NCBI GenBank assembly: GCA_028290905.1
Contig: JAQGIW010000165.1
Location: 1 to 63,066, forward strand
Origin: Caulobacteraceae bacterium
GTDB taxonomy: Bacteria; Pseudomonadota; Alphaproteobacteria; Caulobacterales; Caulobacteraceae
DNA: 63,066 nt
Direction: 5' to 3'
Of the stretch, positions 1 through 7,458 are shown in pieces. Numbering within the stretch: position 1 is the stretch's first letter; the number at the start of each line of letters is the position of its first letter. A program made the translations under genes and the position numbers. Below the pieces are notes generated by a model, which worked only from the letters and a program-made list of their open reading frames with translations, was not told the DNA's origin and did not search any database.

Positions 1-166
1 TGTGTTGGCCGAAGCGCCGCCCTATGTCCTCCGACGTCCAGGTCGCGACATGGGGGCAGCTCTCGCAATCGAGAACCACGCTCATCCGACACTCGACCAG
101 CTGGCAGGCCGGCACGTTGTCAACTTCAGGGGCGACTCGCCATGGCGGACGATTGGGCTCGGGCAT
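1..166 (-). CDS. small cysteine-containing protein, cut by the left edge
   Basis: An open frame starts at an ATG (complement of 164-166) and reads 55 codons to the edge of the window without a stop. The visible part begins MPEPNRPPWRV and contains four cysteines; the last two form a CESC pair followed by PHVATW, like one half of a zinc ribbon. It starts 3 bases after the stop of the next gene upstream (170-373), so the two are probably translated together. No family is recognised. The C-terminus lies outside the window. Confidence 0.5.
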   Translation of the reverse strand, partial: MPEPNRPPWRVAPEVDNVPACQLVECRMSVVLDCESCPHVATWTSEDIGRRFGQH

Positions 167-169
167 GGA

Positions 170-373
170 TCAATCCGGCCAAGGCTCGCCGTTCTCCTGG
201 ACGCGGCGGACGATCCGCCACCCGCCCTTGATGCGCTCAGCCAGGAGCGATGCCTCCTCGCCATCGAAATCAGGGACCTCATCCGGGTCGAAAAACAGCG
301 GCCGGTGTCGCCGATCAGTGCTCCGGGTCGCGAAGAATTGCGTGGCCGAGCCGGCGTTCGGAAGATTGCGCAT
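170..373 (-). CDS. small acidic hypothetical protein (67 aa)
   Basis: The chosen start is an ATG (complement of 371-373) preceded by a GAGGCGG ribosome-binding site at good distance; a longer frame upstream has an arginine-rich, out-of-frame look and was not used. The 67-residue product has an acidic stretch FFDPDEVPDFDGEEA followed by a basic segment. Its stop is only 3 bases from the start of the next gene (1-166) and its start lies 26 bases after the stop of the gene at 400-735, so the three form a compact minus-strand operon. Function unknown. Confidence 0.45.
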   Translation of the reverse strand: MRNLPNAGSATQFFATRSTDRRHRPLFFDPDEVPDFDGEEASLLAERIKGGWRIVRRVQENGEPWPD

Positions 374-399
374 CCGCCTCAATTGAAGGATGCGGGTTC

Positions 400-735
400 T
401 CACGCCTGCCCCGGCGCATCGGCGCTTGCGTCGGCGGCTGCAAATGCCAGCTCGATCTGACGGACGTAGAAGGCGCTCGTGGCCAACTCCGCGTCGGTCA
501 TGGCGAGGTCGCACATCGCCTCCATTTCAAGCACCCGCAACAGCTCCAGATCGGCCGGGCATTTCCGGACCATCAACTCCAGCAACTCGCGCAGCGCCAC
601 CTCCTGGTCTTCGCGTGCCGGAGGGAGGTGGTGGCGGAACTTCTGGCCGACCCAAGAGCGCAGGAGGTCGACCGCATAGCGGGTGTGTTCTCCCCGGGCC
701 GCCGCCGGTTCGGTGGATACCTCGTCATAAGCCAC
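400..735 (-). CDS. hypothetical protein (111 aa)
   Basis: GTG start (complement of 733-735) with a GGAGAA ribosome-binding site about 6 bases before it. The 111-residue protein looks helical, with no signal peptide or membrane segment. Middle residues of the type LRELLELMVRKCP and LLRVLEMEAMCDLA suggest an amphipathic helical bundle. The C-terminus is alanine-rich. It is the first gene of the small minus-strand cluster at the left edge. No family is recognised, and the call rests on codon-like composition, the ribosome-binding site and operon spacing. Confidence 0.45.
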   Translation of the reverse strand: MAYDEVSTEPAAARGEHTRYAVDLLRSWVGQKFRHHLPPAREDQEVALRELLELMVRKCPADLELLRVLEMEAMCDLAMTDAELATSAFYVRQIELAFAAADASADAPGQA

Positions 736-1048
736 AACTGCTTCTCCGTGAACAAACCGAGAACATAAAAGACTCGCCGGCTGATCGGAGTCCAGCCTCG
801 AAATCGCAAAGCGACGTCACCCTAGTGGTCAGAATCCGACGCTTGGTACCCGCCTGGCGGTGTCCGTCGGGCTCGCGGGCGGGTGGCGCTGGCCCCTGCC
901 GACAAACAGACGTTCGGAGCGACCGCATGGATGGATTCCGGACCTAAGACATCTGTGAGCCCAAGGCGCAGGACGACGTTTCCCTTGCCCGTGTCCGAGC
1001 GGCGTCGTTAAAGGTTCGGGCGGCGACTGTGGGTGGGGTCGCTGGGCC
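736..1048. other. intergenic stretch between divergent genes
   Basis: About 310 bases between the minus-strand GTG at 735 and the plus-strand ATG at 1049. No convincing gene is seen on either strand. It presumably holds the divergent promoters; no operator or strong hairpin was recognised. Confidence 0.4.
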
Positions 1049-2806
1049 ATGTCCGACATCTTCATTAGTTACGCGCGGTCCACCGCAAGCCAGGCCCACG
1101 CGGTGGCCGAGGCCCTGCGGGCGCTGGGATACGACGTCTGGCGCGACGACGAATTGCCGGCGCATCGCTCCTACGCCGAGGTGATCGAGGAGCGCCTGCA
1201 GGCGGCCAAGGCCGTGGTCGTCATCTGGTCGGTGGAGGCGGCGAAGTCCGAGTGGGTGCAGGCGGAGGCGGATAAGGCGCGAGCGGCGCGCAAGCTGGTT
1301 CAGCTCAGGCTCGACGGGGCGAAGCTCCCCATGCCGTTCGGCCGCATCCAGTGCGCCGACATGACCGGTTGGTCCGGCGAGGCGGACGACCCCGGCTGGC
1401 GCAAGGTGATCGCCAGCCTTGCCGAACTGATCGGCGGGACCGCCGCCCCGCCCGCGCCAACCCCGGCCGTCCGCAAGCTCTCCATCTGCGTCCTGCCCTT
1501 CGCCAACATGAGCGGCGATCTCGAGCAGGAGTATTTCAGCGACGGGATCAGCGAGGACATCATCACCGACCTCTCCAAGGTCTCGGCCCTCTCGGTCGTG
1601 GCTCGCAACACCGCCTTCACGTTCAAGGGCAAGAGCGTGAAGGTCCCCGATGTGGCGCGCGACCTGAACGTCAGCCATGTGCTCGAAGGCAGCGTCCGCA
1701 AGGCAGGCAATCGCGTGCGGATCACCGCCCAGCTCATCGACGGCGCTGCCGGCGACCACGTCTGGGCTGAACGCTACGACCGTGACCTGACCGACATCTT
1801 CGCCCTGCAGGACGAGATCAGCGAGGCGATCGTGAAGGCGCTGAAACTCAAGCTGCTACCGGAGGAGAAGCAGGCGATCGAGCGGCGCGGAACCGACAGC
1901 GTCGAGGCCTATGACCTCTATCTGATGGCCCGCTCATACTATCTGACAGGCAACGGCGGCGATCCGCGGTCGTTCGAGACGATCGAGCGCCTGAGCCGCC
2001 GGGCCGTGGAGATCGACCCCGGGTACGCCCAGGCCTGGGCTCTCATGGCCAGCGGGCAAAATACCCTCCGCCAGCGCCATGGGCGCGCCGGCGATGGCGG
2101 CCAGGCCGCCCTGGGCCGCGCCCTGGCCCTCGACCCCGATCTGGCCGAGGCCCGCGCGCTGAAAGCGGGAATGCTGGCCGATGCGGGTCGGCACGATGAG
2201 GCGGCGGCCGAGATCGCCGTCGCTCTGCGGCTCGATCCGGAGTCCTACGAGGTCAACTCTCGCGCCGCTTACATCAGCTACAACCAGGGCCGGCTGGAGG
2301 ATGCCGCCCGCTATTACGAAAAGGCCACCGCGCTCATCGAGACGGACCTCCGTGCCCCCTTTATGCTGACAAGCTGCTACACCGCCCTGGGCGATGGGGA
2401 CAACACCCGGCAGGCCGCCAAGGTTGCCTTAGGGAGGGTCGAGCGCGTCGTCGCTCAGGACCGCAGCAATGGCTTCGCCATGAGTTTGGGGGTTACGGCG
2501 CTGGCCGCTTTGGGCGAGGCGGACCGGGCCAAGGACTGGATGCGCCGCGCCCTGTTGATCGATCCCGACAACCTGTTGATGCGCTACAACTTCGCCTGCG
2601 CGCTCGCGGCCTGGCTCAACGACCCCGACGCGGCGCTCGATATGCTGCGGCCGGTCCTTGGGAGCGACACCGGCTGGGTGGTGCTCGATATCGCCGCCGA
2701 CCCCGACTTCGCCGGCCTGCGCGACGACCCCCGCTTCCAGGCCATGGTCGCCGCCGCCGAAGCGCGGCTCGCGGCCGCAGAGGCGAGGCCACCGCCTGCA
2801 ACCTAA
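1049..2806 (+). CDS. TIR domain - TolB-like - TPR protein (585 aa)
   Basis: Residues 1-130 form a bacterial TIR domain: it opens with the canonical DIFISYA strand, has the WRDDELPAHRSY loop, and a SEWVQAEADKA segment that carries the glutamate used by catalytic TIR NADases. Residues about 145-285 resemble the TolB-like/FlgO-like module found in adenylate-cyclase-associated TPR proteins (motifs VLPFANMS, YFSDGISEDI, LEGSVRKAGNRVRI). The remainder is a run of TPR-type helical repeats (for example AVEIDPGYAQAWALMA). No membrane segment or signal peptide is seen. The architecture suggests a cytoplasmic signalling or stress protein; NADase activity is only inference. The gene stands alone and diverges from the cluster at the left edge. 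Confidence 0.85.
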   Translation: MSDIFISYARSTASQAHAVAEALRALGYDVWRDDELPAHRSYAEVIEERLQAAKAVVVIWSVEAAKSEWVQAEADKARAARKLVQLRLDGAKLPMPFGRIQCADMTGWSGEADDPGWRKVIASLAELIGGTAAPPAPTPAVRKLSICVLPFANMSGDLEQEYFSDGISEDIITDLSKVSALSVVARNTAFTFKGKSVKVPDVARDLNVSHVLEGSVRKAGNRVRITAQLIDGAAGDHVWAERYDRDLTDIFALQDEISEAIVKALKLKLLPEEKQAIERRGTDSVEAYDLYLMARSYYLTGNGGDPRSFETIERLSRRAVEIDPGYAQAWALMASGQNTLRQRHGRAGDGGQAALGRALALDPDLAEARALKAGMLADAGRHDEAAAEIAVALRLDPESYEVNSRAAYISYNQGRLEDAARYYEKATALIETDLRAPFMLTSCYTALGDGDNTRQAAKVALGRVERVVAQDRSNGFAMSLGVTALAALGEADRAKDWMRRALLIDPDNLLMRYNFACALAAWLNDPDAALDMLRPVLGSDTGWVVLDIAADPDFAGLRDDPRFQAMVAAAEARLAAAEARPPPAT

Positions 2807-3112
2807 GGCATCACGAGGATAAGCCGCACGTACTTCGCGGACCCCGTTGAAGCGCGCGTCTGGAGTCCGCTTGGGGTCGTTCATTGCGCCTGGCTACGCG
2901 CCCGAGAGCGGACCTTTGCGGCCCCAGCCGGCCCGGGCGCGAGCGTCTGCGCTACACCCGGGAGCTACACTACCACCCGGCACAACCCCTGTAGACCGCT
3001 GCGGCCGACGCGGCGGCAACGCGAAAGGAGGCCCGGCCGGGTCCGGACCTCCTCTCGGGCGGCGCCGCGGATGGCCGCCGAAGCGGCCGCTTCGATGGGC
3101 GCGAGGGTTCGA
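2807..3112. other. intergenic stretch between convergent genes
   Basis: About 300 very GC-rich bases between two convergent stop codons. Open frames exist on both strands but have arginine/proline-rich shadow composition. No clear terminator stem was identified by eye. Confidence 0.3.
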
Positions 3113-3577
3113 TCAGTGGTGCGGCGTTGAGGCTGCGCCGGCGACGGCGCCCGTGCCGCCACCCACGGCGGCGCCAACCGCCGCGCCAGGGGCGCACCCA
3201 ACCGGAAGCGTCACAAGACACCCGATTGCCGCGCCGATACCGGCGCCCGTCGCTCCGCCCGCCAAGGCGCGCGCGCCCGGATCCGCGTGCCAACTCCCAT
3301 CGCGCTCGTAATACCCACGGTCATTATCCGGGTCGGGGCGCCAGTGCACATGCTCGTCATTTTGGTGGGCGTCATACCAATCGGATTTGTAATAGGTGAT
3401 CGGCGCGTCGGACCCGTAAGCATACCTCCGGTGCACCCGCCAGCAGTCGCCGTACTGATTGCAGGCGACATAGGTCCGTTCGACCGAATCGGCGCTCGCC
3501 ACCGTCGGCATCATCGAGCTTCCGCCCATAATGGCGAGAAACGAACTCAGTCCGAACGCAGTGGTAACAATCCTCAT
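3113..3577 (-). CDS. secreted glycine-zipper protein (154 aa)
   Basis: Start chosen at the ATG (complement of 3575-3577), preceded by AAAGGTG; the open frame continues upstream but without protein-like composition. Residues 1-29 are a signal peptide (MRIVTTAFGL through VASA, cleavage before DSVER). The mature domain is tyrosine- and tryptophan-rich, with CNQYGDCWRVHRRY and the segment YYERDGSWHADP. Residues about 105-150 form a glycine zipper (AGGATGAGIGAAIG, GAAVGAAVGGGTGA) of the kind that inserts into the outer membrane. Likely an envelope protein of unknown role. The gene stands alone. Confidence 0.7.
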   Translation of the reverse strand: MRIVTTAFGLSSFLAIMGGSSMMPTVASADSVERTYVACNQYGDCWRVHRRYAYGSDAPITYYKSDWYDAHQNDEHVHWRPDPDNDRGYYERDGSWHADPGARALAGGATGAGIGAAIGCLVTLPVGCAPGAAVGAAVGGGTGAVAGAASTPHH

Positions 3578-3977
3578 AGCATCACCTTTCTTGGCGATGG
3601 GCCGCAGGCCCGCCAGCTGTCCCATTCGGCTACAAACGAGGCGGGAGAGACCTTGGTTCCAGCTATGGATGGGGATGAGGGGAACCCGCGACGATGATCC
3701 TGTGACGGGAGCGCCCTGCCGCGTCACCTCGACGGAGGTCCCTCGCCGCCTCGCACGGGTGGCGTCGCGGTGCGTCGGAACGGCGAGTTCCTGGCGCCAA
3801 GCCAACTCCCGCGCCTGGCGCATTCGCCCGGTGTCGGATCGCATGGCTCTGGCCGCCGCAGAACCGTTGGCGCCGCAGGCAAGTGGGATCGACATCCGAT
3901 TATCGCCGAAACCCCCTTGACCCGGCCCCTGCGGCCGCTCCGACAAGGCCAGGGATCAGACAGCACAGAGGTGATTC
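3578..3977. other. intergenic stretch between divergent genes
   Basis: About 400 bases between the glycine-zipper gene (minus) and the MerR gene (plus). Open frames in it are GC-driven shadows. It should contain both promoters; a MerR-type operator could lie here, but no clean dyad was identified by eye. Confidence 0.3.
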
Positions 3978-4607
3978 GTGAGCGCTTCCGCCGAATTCCT
4001 GAACCCTTCCGAAGCGGCCAGACGCCTCGGCGTCTCCGCGAAGGCCCTGAGGCTCTATGAGCAGCGCGGGCTGGTCGTTCCGGTTCGCACCACGGCCGGG
4101 TGGCGGGTGTATGGGCCGGGCGAACTGGCCCAGGCCGCCGAGATAGCGACGCTGCGCGCACTGGGCCTGAGCCTTGCTCAAGTCGCGCAGGTGCTCGGCG
4201 GCGATGCGAAAAGCCTGGAGCCGGCCCTGGCCGCACACCAGTCCACGCTTGAAGACAGGATACGTCAGCTCGCCCTCACCGTGGACAAGGTTCGCGGCGT
4301 TCGCGCCGACCTCGCCCGCAGCCGGGCGCCGGCCGCCGGAAGGCATGCGCGCTCAGATGCCCCAGATGGCCTGAGGGGGGCGCGAGCACGTGCAACGGAC
4401 GCGGATTTGACGATCACCACGTTTTCGAGCCGGGAGTTAAACCATGACGCCAGCCGCGCCAAGAAGGCGGCCCGTCATGGACCAGTCTTCATCACCGATC
4501 GCGGCCGGCCCGCCTACCAAGCCTGGAGCGCCCCGCCGATCCCACAGGACCCTGTACCACAACTTCTGTTCCGCCACCGGGTTGATTGTTCGCTGGCTCG
4601 ATGGTGA
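3978..4607 (+). CDS. MerR-family regulator with an aberrant C-terminus
   Basis: GTG start with AGAGGTGA five bases upstream. Residues 10-78 are a clear MerR winged helix (LNPSEAARRLGVSAKALRLYEQRGL, then GWRVYGPGEL), followed by the dimerisation helix up to about residue 118 (TLEDRIRQLALTVDKVRGV). After that the sequence turns arginine/alanine-rich, as after a frameshift, and no effector domain is seen. From about residue 144 the same frame reads the beginning of a Phd/YefM-type antitoxin and then runs, after GRPA, into 3' sequence that matches the antisense of the Rhs core. The listed end is the frame's stop; the functional regulator probably ends near 4370 or is inactive. Confidence 0.6.
   Translation: MSASAEFLNPSEAARRLGVSAKALRLYEQRGLVVPVRTTAGWRVYGPGELAQAAEIATLRALGLSLAQVAQVLGGDAKSLEPALAAHQSTLEDRIRQLALTVDKVRGVRADLARSRAPAAGRHARSDAPDGLRGARARATDADLTITTFSSRELNHDASRAKKAARHGPVFITDRGRPAYQAWSAPPIPQDPVPQLLFRHRVDCSLARW
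4407..4512 (+). pseudogene. 5' fragment of a Phd/YefM-type antitoxin gene
   Basis: From a TTG at 4407 the frame reads LTITTFSSRELNHDASRAKK and then HGPVFITDRGRPA, the conserved N-terminal half of Phd/YefM antitoxins (DNA-binding part, normally followed by VLLS or similar). Immediately after GRPA, at about 4512, the sequence changes to antisense Rhs-core sequence, so the second half of the antitoxin and any partner toxin are gone. There is no ATG; ATC stands where a typical homologue would have its start. It lies in frame with the MerR gene, probably by chance. Confidence 0.55.
4511..4543 (-). repeat. tiny remnant of the Rhs core at the left island edge
   Basis: About 30 bases match, with a few differences, the segment of the Rhs core that encodes GGALQAW in the complete copies (compare 6164-6195). 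Orientation is the same as that of the four Rhs modules. The frame is closed by TAG right after the tryptophan codon. It marks the left recombination junction of the Rhs island. Confidence 0.5.
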
Positions 4608-4809
4608 CGACGTGGATGACGTTCGAAACGTTATACGTTGGTATTTGAAAATATCCGACCGGCGTGTTCGGTGTGGCAAGAGCGCTCTGAGCGCTTCTGC
4701 CAGAATTATATTGGTCGGGAGTCAGGGTAGACGTTTCCATTGCTGCTGGTAATATTACCCCGGTATTCGTAATTCCTGCACGACCGCGTTCCCGCCGTTG
4801 CCTCGCACG
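4544..4809. other. low-GC stretch downstream of the last immunity gene
   Basis: AT-richer DNA between the Rhs remnant and the putative immunity gene at 4810. A minus-strand frame (4492-4740, 82 aa, beginning METSTLTPDQY) runs through it and into the remnant. It has no recognisable domain and no clear ribosome-binding site, so it is not called as a gene. It may be what is left of another toxin/immunity cassette. Confidence 0.35.
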
Positions 4810-5247
4810 TCATCTGACGTCGTTGCATGTGGCACCTGCGATCTTTTGTCTAGACATGTCGTAGAATACCGTCACAACCCCACAACCGCCGCCCAAGATA
4901 ACCGGAACACCATTCTTGTGAACAATTCTAATATCACGATCACGTCGTATCGTAGTCCGCGGAAAGTTACTATGTCTATATAGAACTTGCGGCAAAACAT
5001 ACGTCCCCATTATAATCTTCCGGTCTCTCGCAAATGTCCCCGTATAGAATCTCACATAGTCTCGCAACTTACCAGATCCCTGCGGCATCACAACATTATA
5101 TTCTACCTGTTCCACCATCTGAAGTGTAGGTGTCCAGTTTGCGCGTTGTCCGCCTGCGATCGCGCTTCCGAAGATAGCGAGTGCAGTCAGTCCGCCGAAA
5201 ATAAACGCGATGATTATACGAATATAGATCATATTCGGCACTATCAT
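4810..5247 (-). CDS. putative immunity protein of Rhs module D, secreted or membrane-anchored (145 aa)
   Basis: The ATG (complement of 5245-5247) overlaps the TGA of the toxin tip upstream by 4 bases (ATGA), the usual coupling of toxin and immunity genes. The N-terminus MIYIRIIIAFIFGG...AIFGSAIAGG is a signal peptide or membrane anchor; the remainder (about 115 residues) would lie in the periplasm and ends with two cysteines (GGGCGVV and GATCND) that could form a disulphide. Base composition is clearly lower in GC than the Rhs core. No family is recognised; immunity function is inferred from position. Confidence 0.6.
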   Translation of the reverse strand: MIVPNMIYIRIIIAFIFGGLTALAIFGSAIAGGQRANWTPTLQMVEQVEYNVVMPQGSGKLRDYVRFYTGTFARDRKIIMGTYVLPQVLYRHSNFPRTTIRRDRDIRIVHKNGVPVILGGGCGVVTVFYDMSRQKIAGATCNDVR

Positions 5248-6959
5248 TTAGGAGATGAGCCCGTGCTGGACGCGGGTACTGTGCTTGTAGGTCCGAGGAC
5301 GGTGATGGGCGCTCCTTCCCCGTGCGAGATCCGCGATGGCTCATTCAACTCCTGAGCGATCTTCCCTTCTTGAGTAGTAGCACGAATCTCTTCGGCACTC
5401 GTGCCAAGTGTCACAGTAAGATTACCCTTCTCATCATAATTAAACGTTTGCTGTCTTGCCAAGGACTGGGTAAACCCTTGAGTTCCAATCAAGTCCTGTT
5501 GTGCGGCGTGATCAAGTTCGTGGCCGGCACCAATGGCGGGTGACTGGATCGCGCCACTATTCAGCACTAATCCAGAGATAGGATTAAACGTAATGGTCCG
5601 GTTCGCCGGGTTATAATCAAAGGAACCCGAGGCAGAGGAAGGGTCCACATTCATTATGTAGGTATGCGAAGAGTTTTCAAGACGCGTTATGTCCGCTGAC
5701 GCGGTCGGAGATCGTGATAGATACCAAATCGCTGTTTGACCCTGGGACACCGTTCCTCCGTTGACTCCCACTATTTTTATCAATTCGCCGGAGGGATCGG
5801 TCGCGTTCAGCGGGTCGTCGCCTACAAAGGCCTACAGATTCGTCCCGCCCCCATACCCGATCGGATCGGGTTGCAGGAACCGCCCCCATGCCGGCGAATA
5901 CATCCGCGCCCGGTAATAGTAGAGCCCGCTCGGCTGTGAGACGCTGCCGGCCGTTTCGGGATCGATCCGCCGGCCGGTGTAGCGGAAGCTGCCCGTGGTC
6001 ACCGTCGGGTTCTCGCCGTACGGCTGCACGCCGGCCTTGGCGAGCGTTCCCCCGGAATCCAGCGTGCCGATGATCGAGCCCTGGATGTCCGGGATCATCG
6101 TCTGCCGGGAGGAAGCCGCCACGTTCATCCGGTTCAGCACCGCATCGGGTCCCGGGCCAAAGGCGTACCATGCCTGGAGCGCCCCGCCGGTTCCATAATA
6201 TTCCAGCACCTCGCGGTTGTCCGCGTCGGTGGCGTAGAGCGTGGTCGTCCCGCCCACCGTCTTCGACTTGCGCCGGCCCTGGGCGTCGTAGGCATAGGTC
6301 GCCAGGGTCGAGCCGCCCTGGGCGATGCTCGTCAGCCGGCTTTCGGCGTCGTAGCCATAGGTCAGGGTCCCGTCGAAGGTGAGATTCCCGTTGCCGTCGT
6401 AGGTCGCCATCGCCGCCCCGACCGCGCCATACTGGTTCAGGCTGTTGGGCGTGTAGCTGATGTTCCGGGCGGTCGTGGGATAGGACCACCAGCCGCTGTC
6501 GCTGGCCGTCTGGCCCACCCGCCGGTTGGTGGCGTCGTAGGCGTGGGTGAAGCTCACCGTGGCGGGGGTCAAGAGGGCTTGCGCCGGCGCCGGGCTCCAG
6601 ACGGCGGTGATCGGCCGGTTGATGGCGTCGTACGCATAGGTGGCCGCATAGCTGGCCGGCGCCGCGGGCTTGGTGACCGCGGCGCTGGTGTCGCTCGCCC
6701 CCGCCGGCCGCCCGTCCAGGTCGAAGGCGTAGGTCACCGTCGCCTCCGACGGCGCGGCCTTGGTCGCGGGCCGGTTCAGGGTGTCGTAGGTCAGGGTGAT
6801 CGTGTCGCCCTTGCGCGTCTTGCGGGTGAGCACGTTGGAATCGGCGTCGTACGCCAGCACCTCGGTGCTGGCGTTGGGCCAGGTGGTCGTGCCCAGACGG
6901 TCGAAGCCGTCGTAGACGTCTCTCCTGGCTTTTTTTCTTCCATGAGGGGCCCTAGGCAT
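5244..6959 (-). pseudogene. Rhs module D: truncated core, nonsense codon, zincin (M91-like) toxin tip
   Basis: The Rhs-like part starts abruptly at about 6917 (YDGFDRLGTTTW) and runs through YD repeats to the core signature YYYRARMYSPAWGRF. At 5832-5834 the codon that is TAC in the sister copies is TAG, so translation ends after GGGTNL. The same frame then continues without interruption: AFVGDDPLNATDPSGE and a 180-residue AT-rich tip. The tip contains GHELDHA, an HExxH zinc motif, followed by an EEIRATTQE segment that resembles the third-ligand region of M91/NleD-type peptidases. The tip alone could only be made by readthrough or by re-initiation, for example at a TTG (complement of 5781-5783). 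Listed as a pseudogene because of the stop and the missing N-terminus. Confidence 0.7.
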
Positions 6960-7005
6960 TTTCTGTTGGTGCCCATTGCCGACGTACCTGCAGGAAAGCA
7001 CCGTT

Positions 7006-7458
7006 CTATGAGCATCTGTCCTTCTCGAGCACGAAGCGGCCGGCCCGGTACCTGAAGACGCATATGCCAACCCGTCCCCAACCGCCAACACGCACCTCAT
7101 AGGCCGTCTCTGGCTCAAGAGGCTCCGGAAGCTTTTCTACTGTCAGCCCCGGATTAGGCCCGAGATACCTGATGGATCGAATGGGTAGGCAGCCACCCGA
7201 CGACTCTGCTCTCCAGATCGGCATCGATTGGTTGGCACCCGACAACCTGTGCACGGCAATATCAGTTAAGCAAGGCGTCCCAGATCCCAGAACCTGACCC
7301 TGATCGACAGTAAAAGTTGGATTGGAGAGGGAACCGCTTATATCTATTTTCATAGACATCTGACAGGTTGTCAACGACGCCATCATCGCCAAGCATAGCG
7401 GCCAGCGCCAGCCCCTCCGAATACGTGAATTGTTTCCACTGTTCAACGTCTCAGCCAC
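7006..7458 (-). CDS. putative immunity protein of Rhs module C, lipoprotein-like (150 aa)
   Basis: GTG start directly after the TAA of the module C toxin (no spacer). Residues 17-32 are a short hydrophobic stretch (WPLCLAMMASLTTC) ending in a cysteine that could be a lipobox, so the protein is probably exported and anchored. The remainder is beta-rich, with paired cysteines (GTPCLTD, GGCLP, GICVFRY). AT-richer than the neighbouring Rhs core. The position immediately downstream of a toxin tip is the evidence for an immunity role; no family is recognised. Confidence 0.55.
   Translation of the reverse strand: MAETLNSGNNSRIRRGWRWPLCLAMMASLTTCQMSMKIDISGSLSNPTFTVDQGQVLGSGTPCLTDIAVHRLSGANQSMPIWRAESSGGCLPIRSIRYLGPNPGLTVEKLPEPLEPETAYEVRVGGWGRVGICVFRYRAGRFVLEKDRCS

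Noticed and set aside
2847-3311. 154-codon plus-strand frame after the TIR gene
   Set aside because: Pro/Ala/Arg-rich composition and overlap with the antisense secreted glycine-zipper gene, which has a signal peptide and ribosome-binding site.
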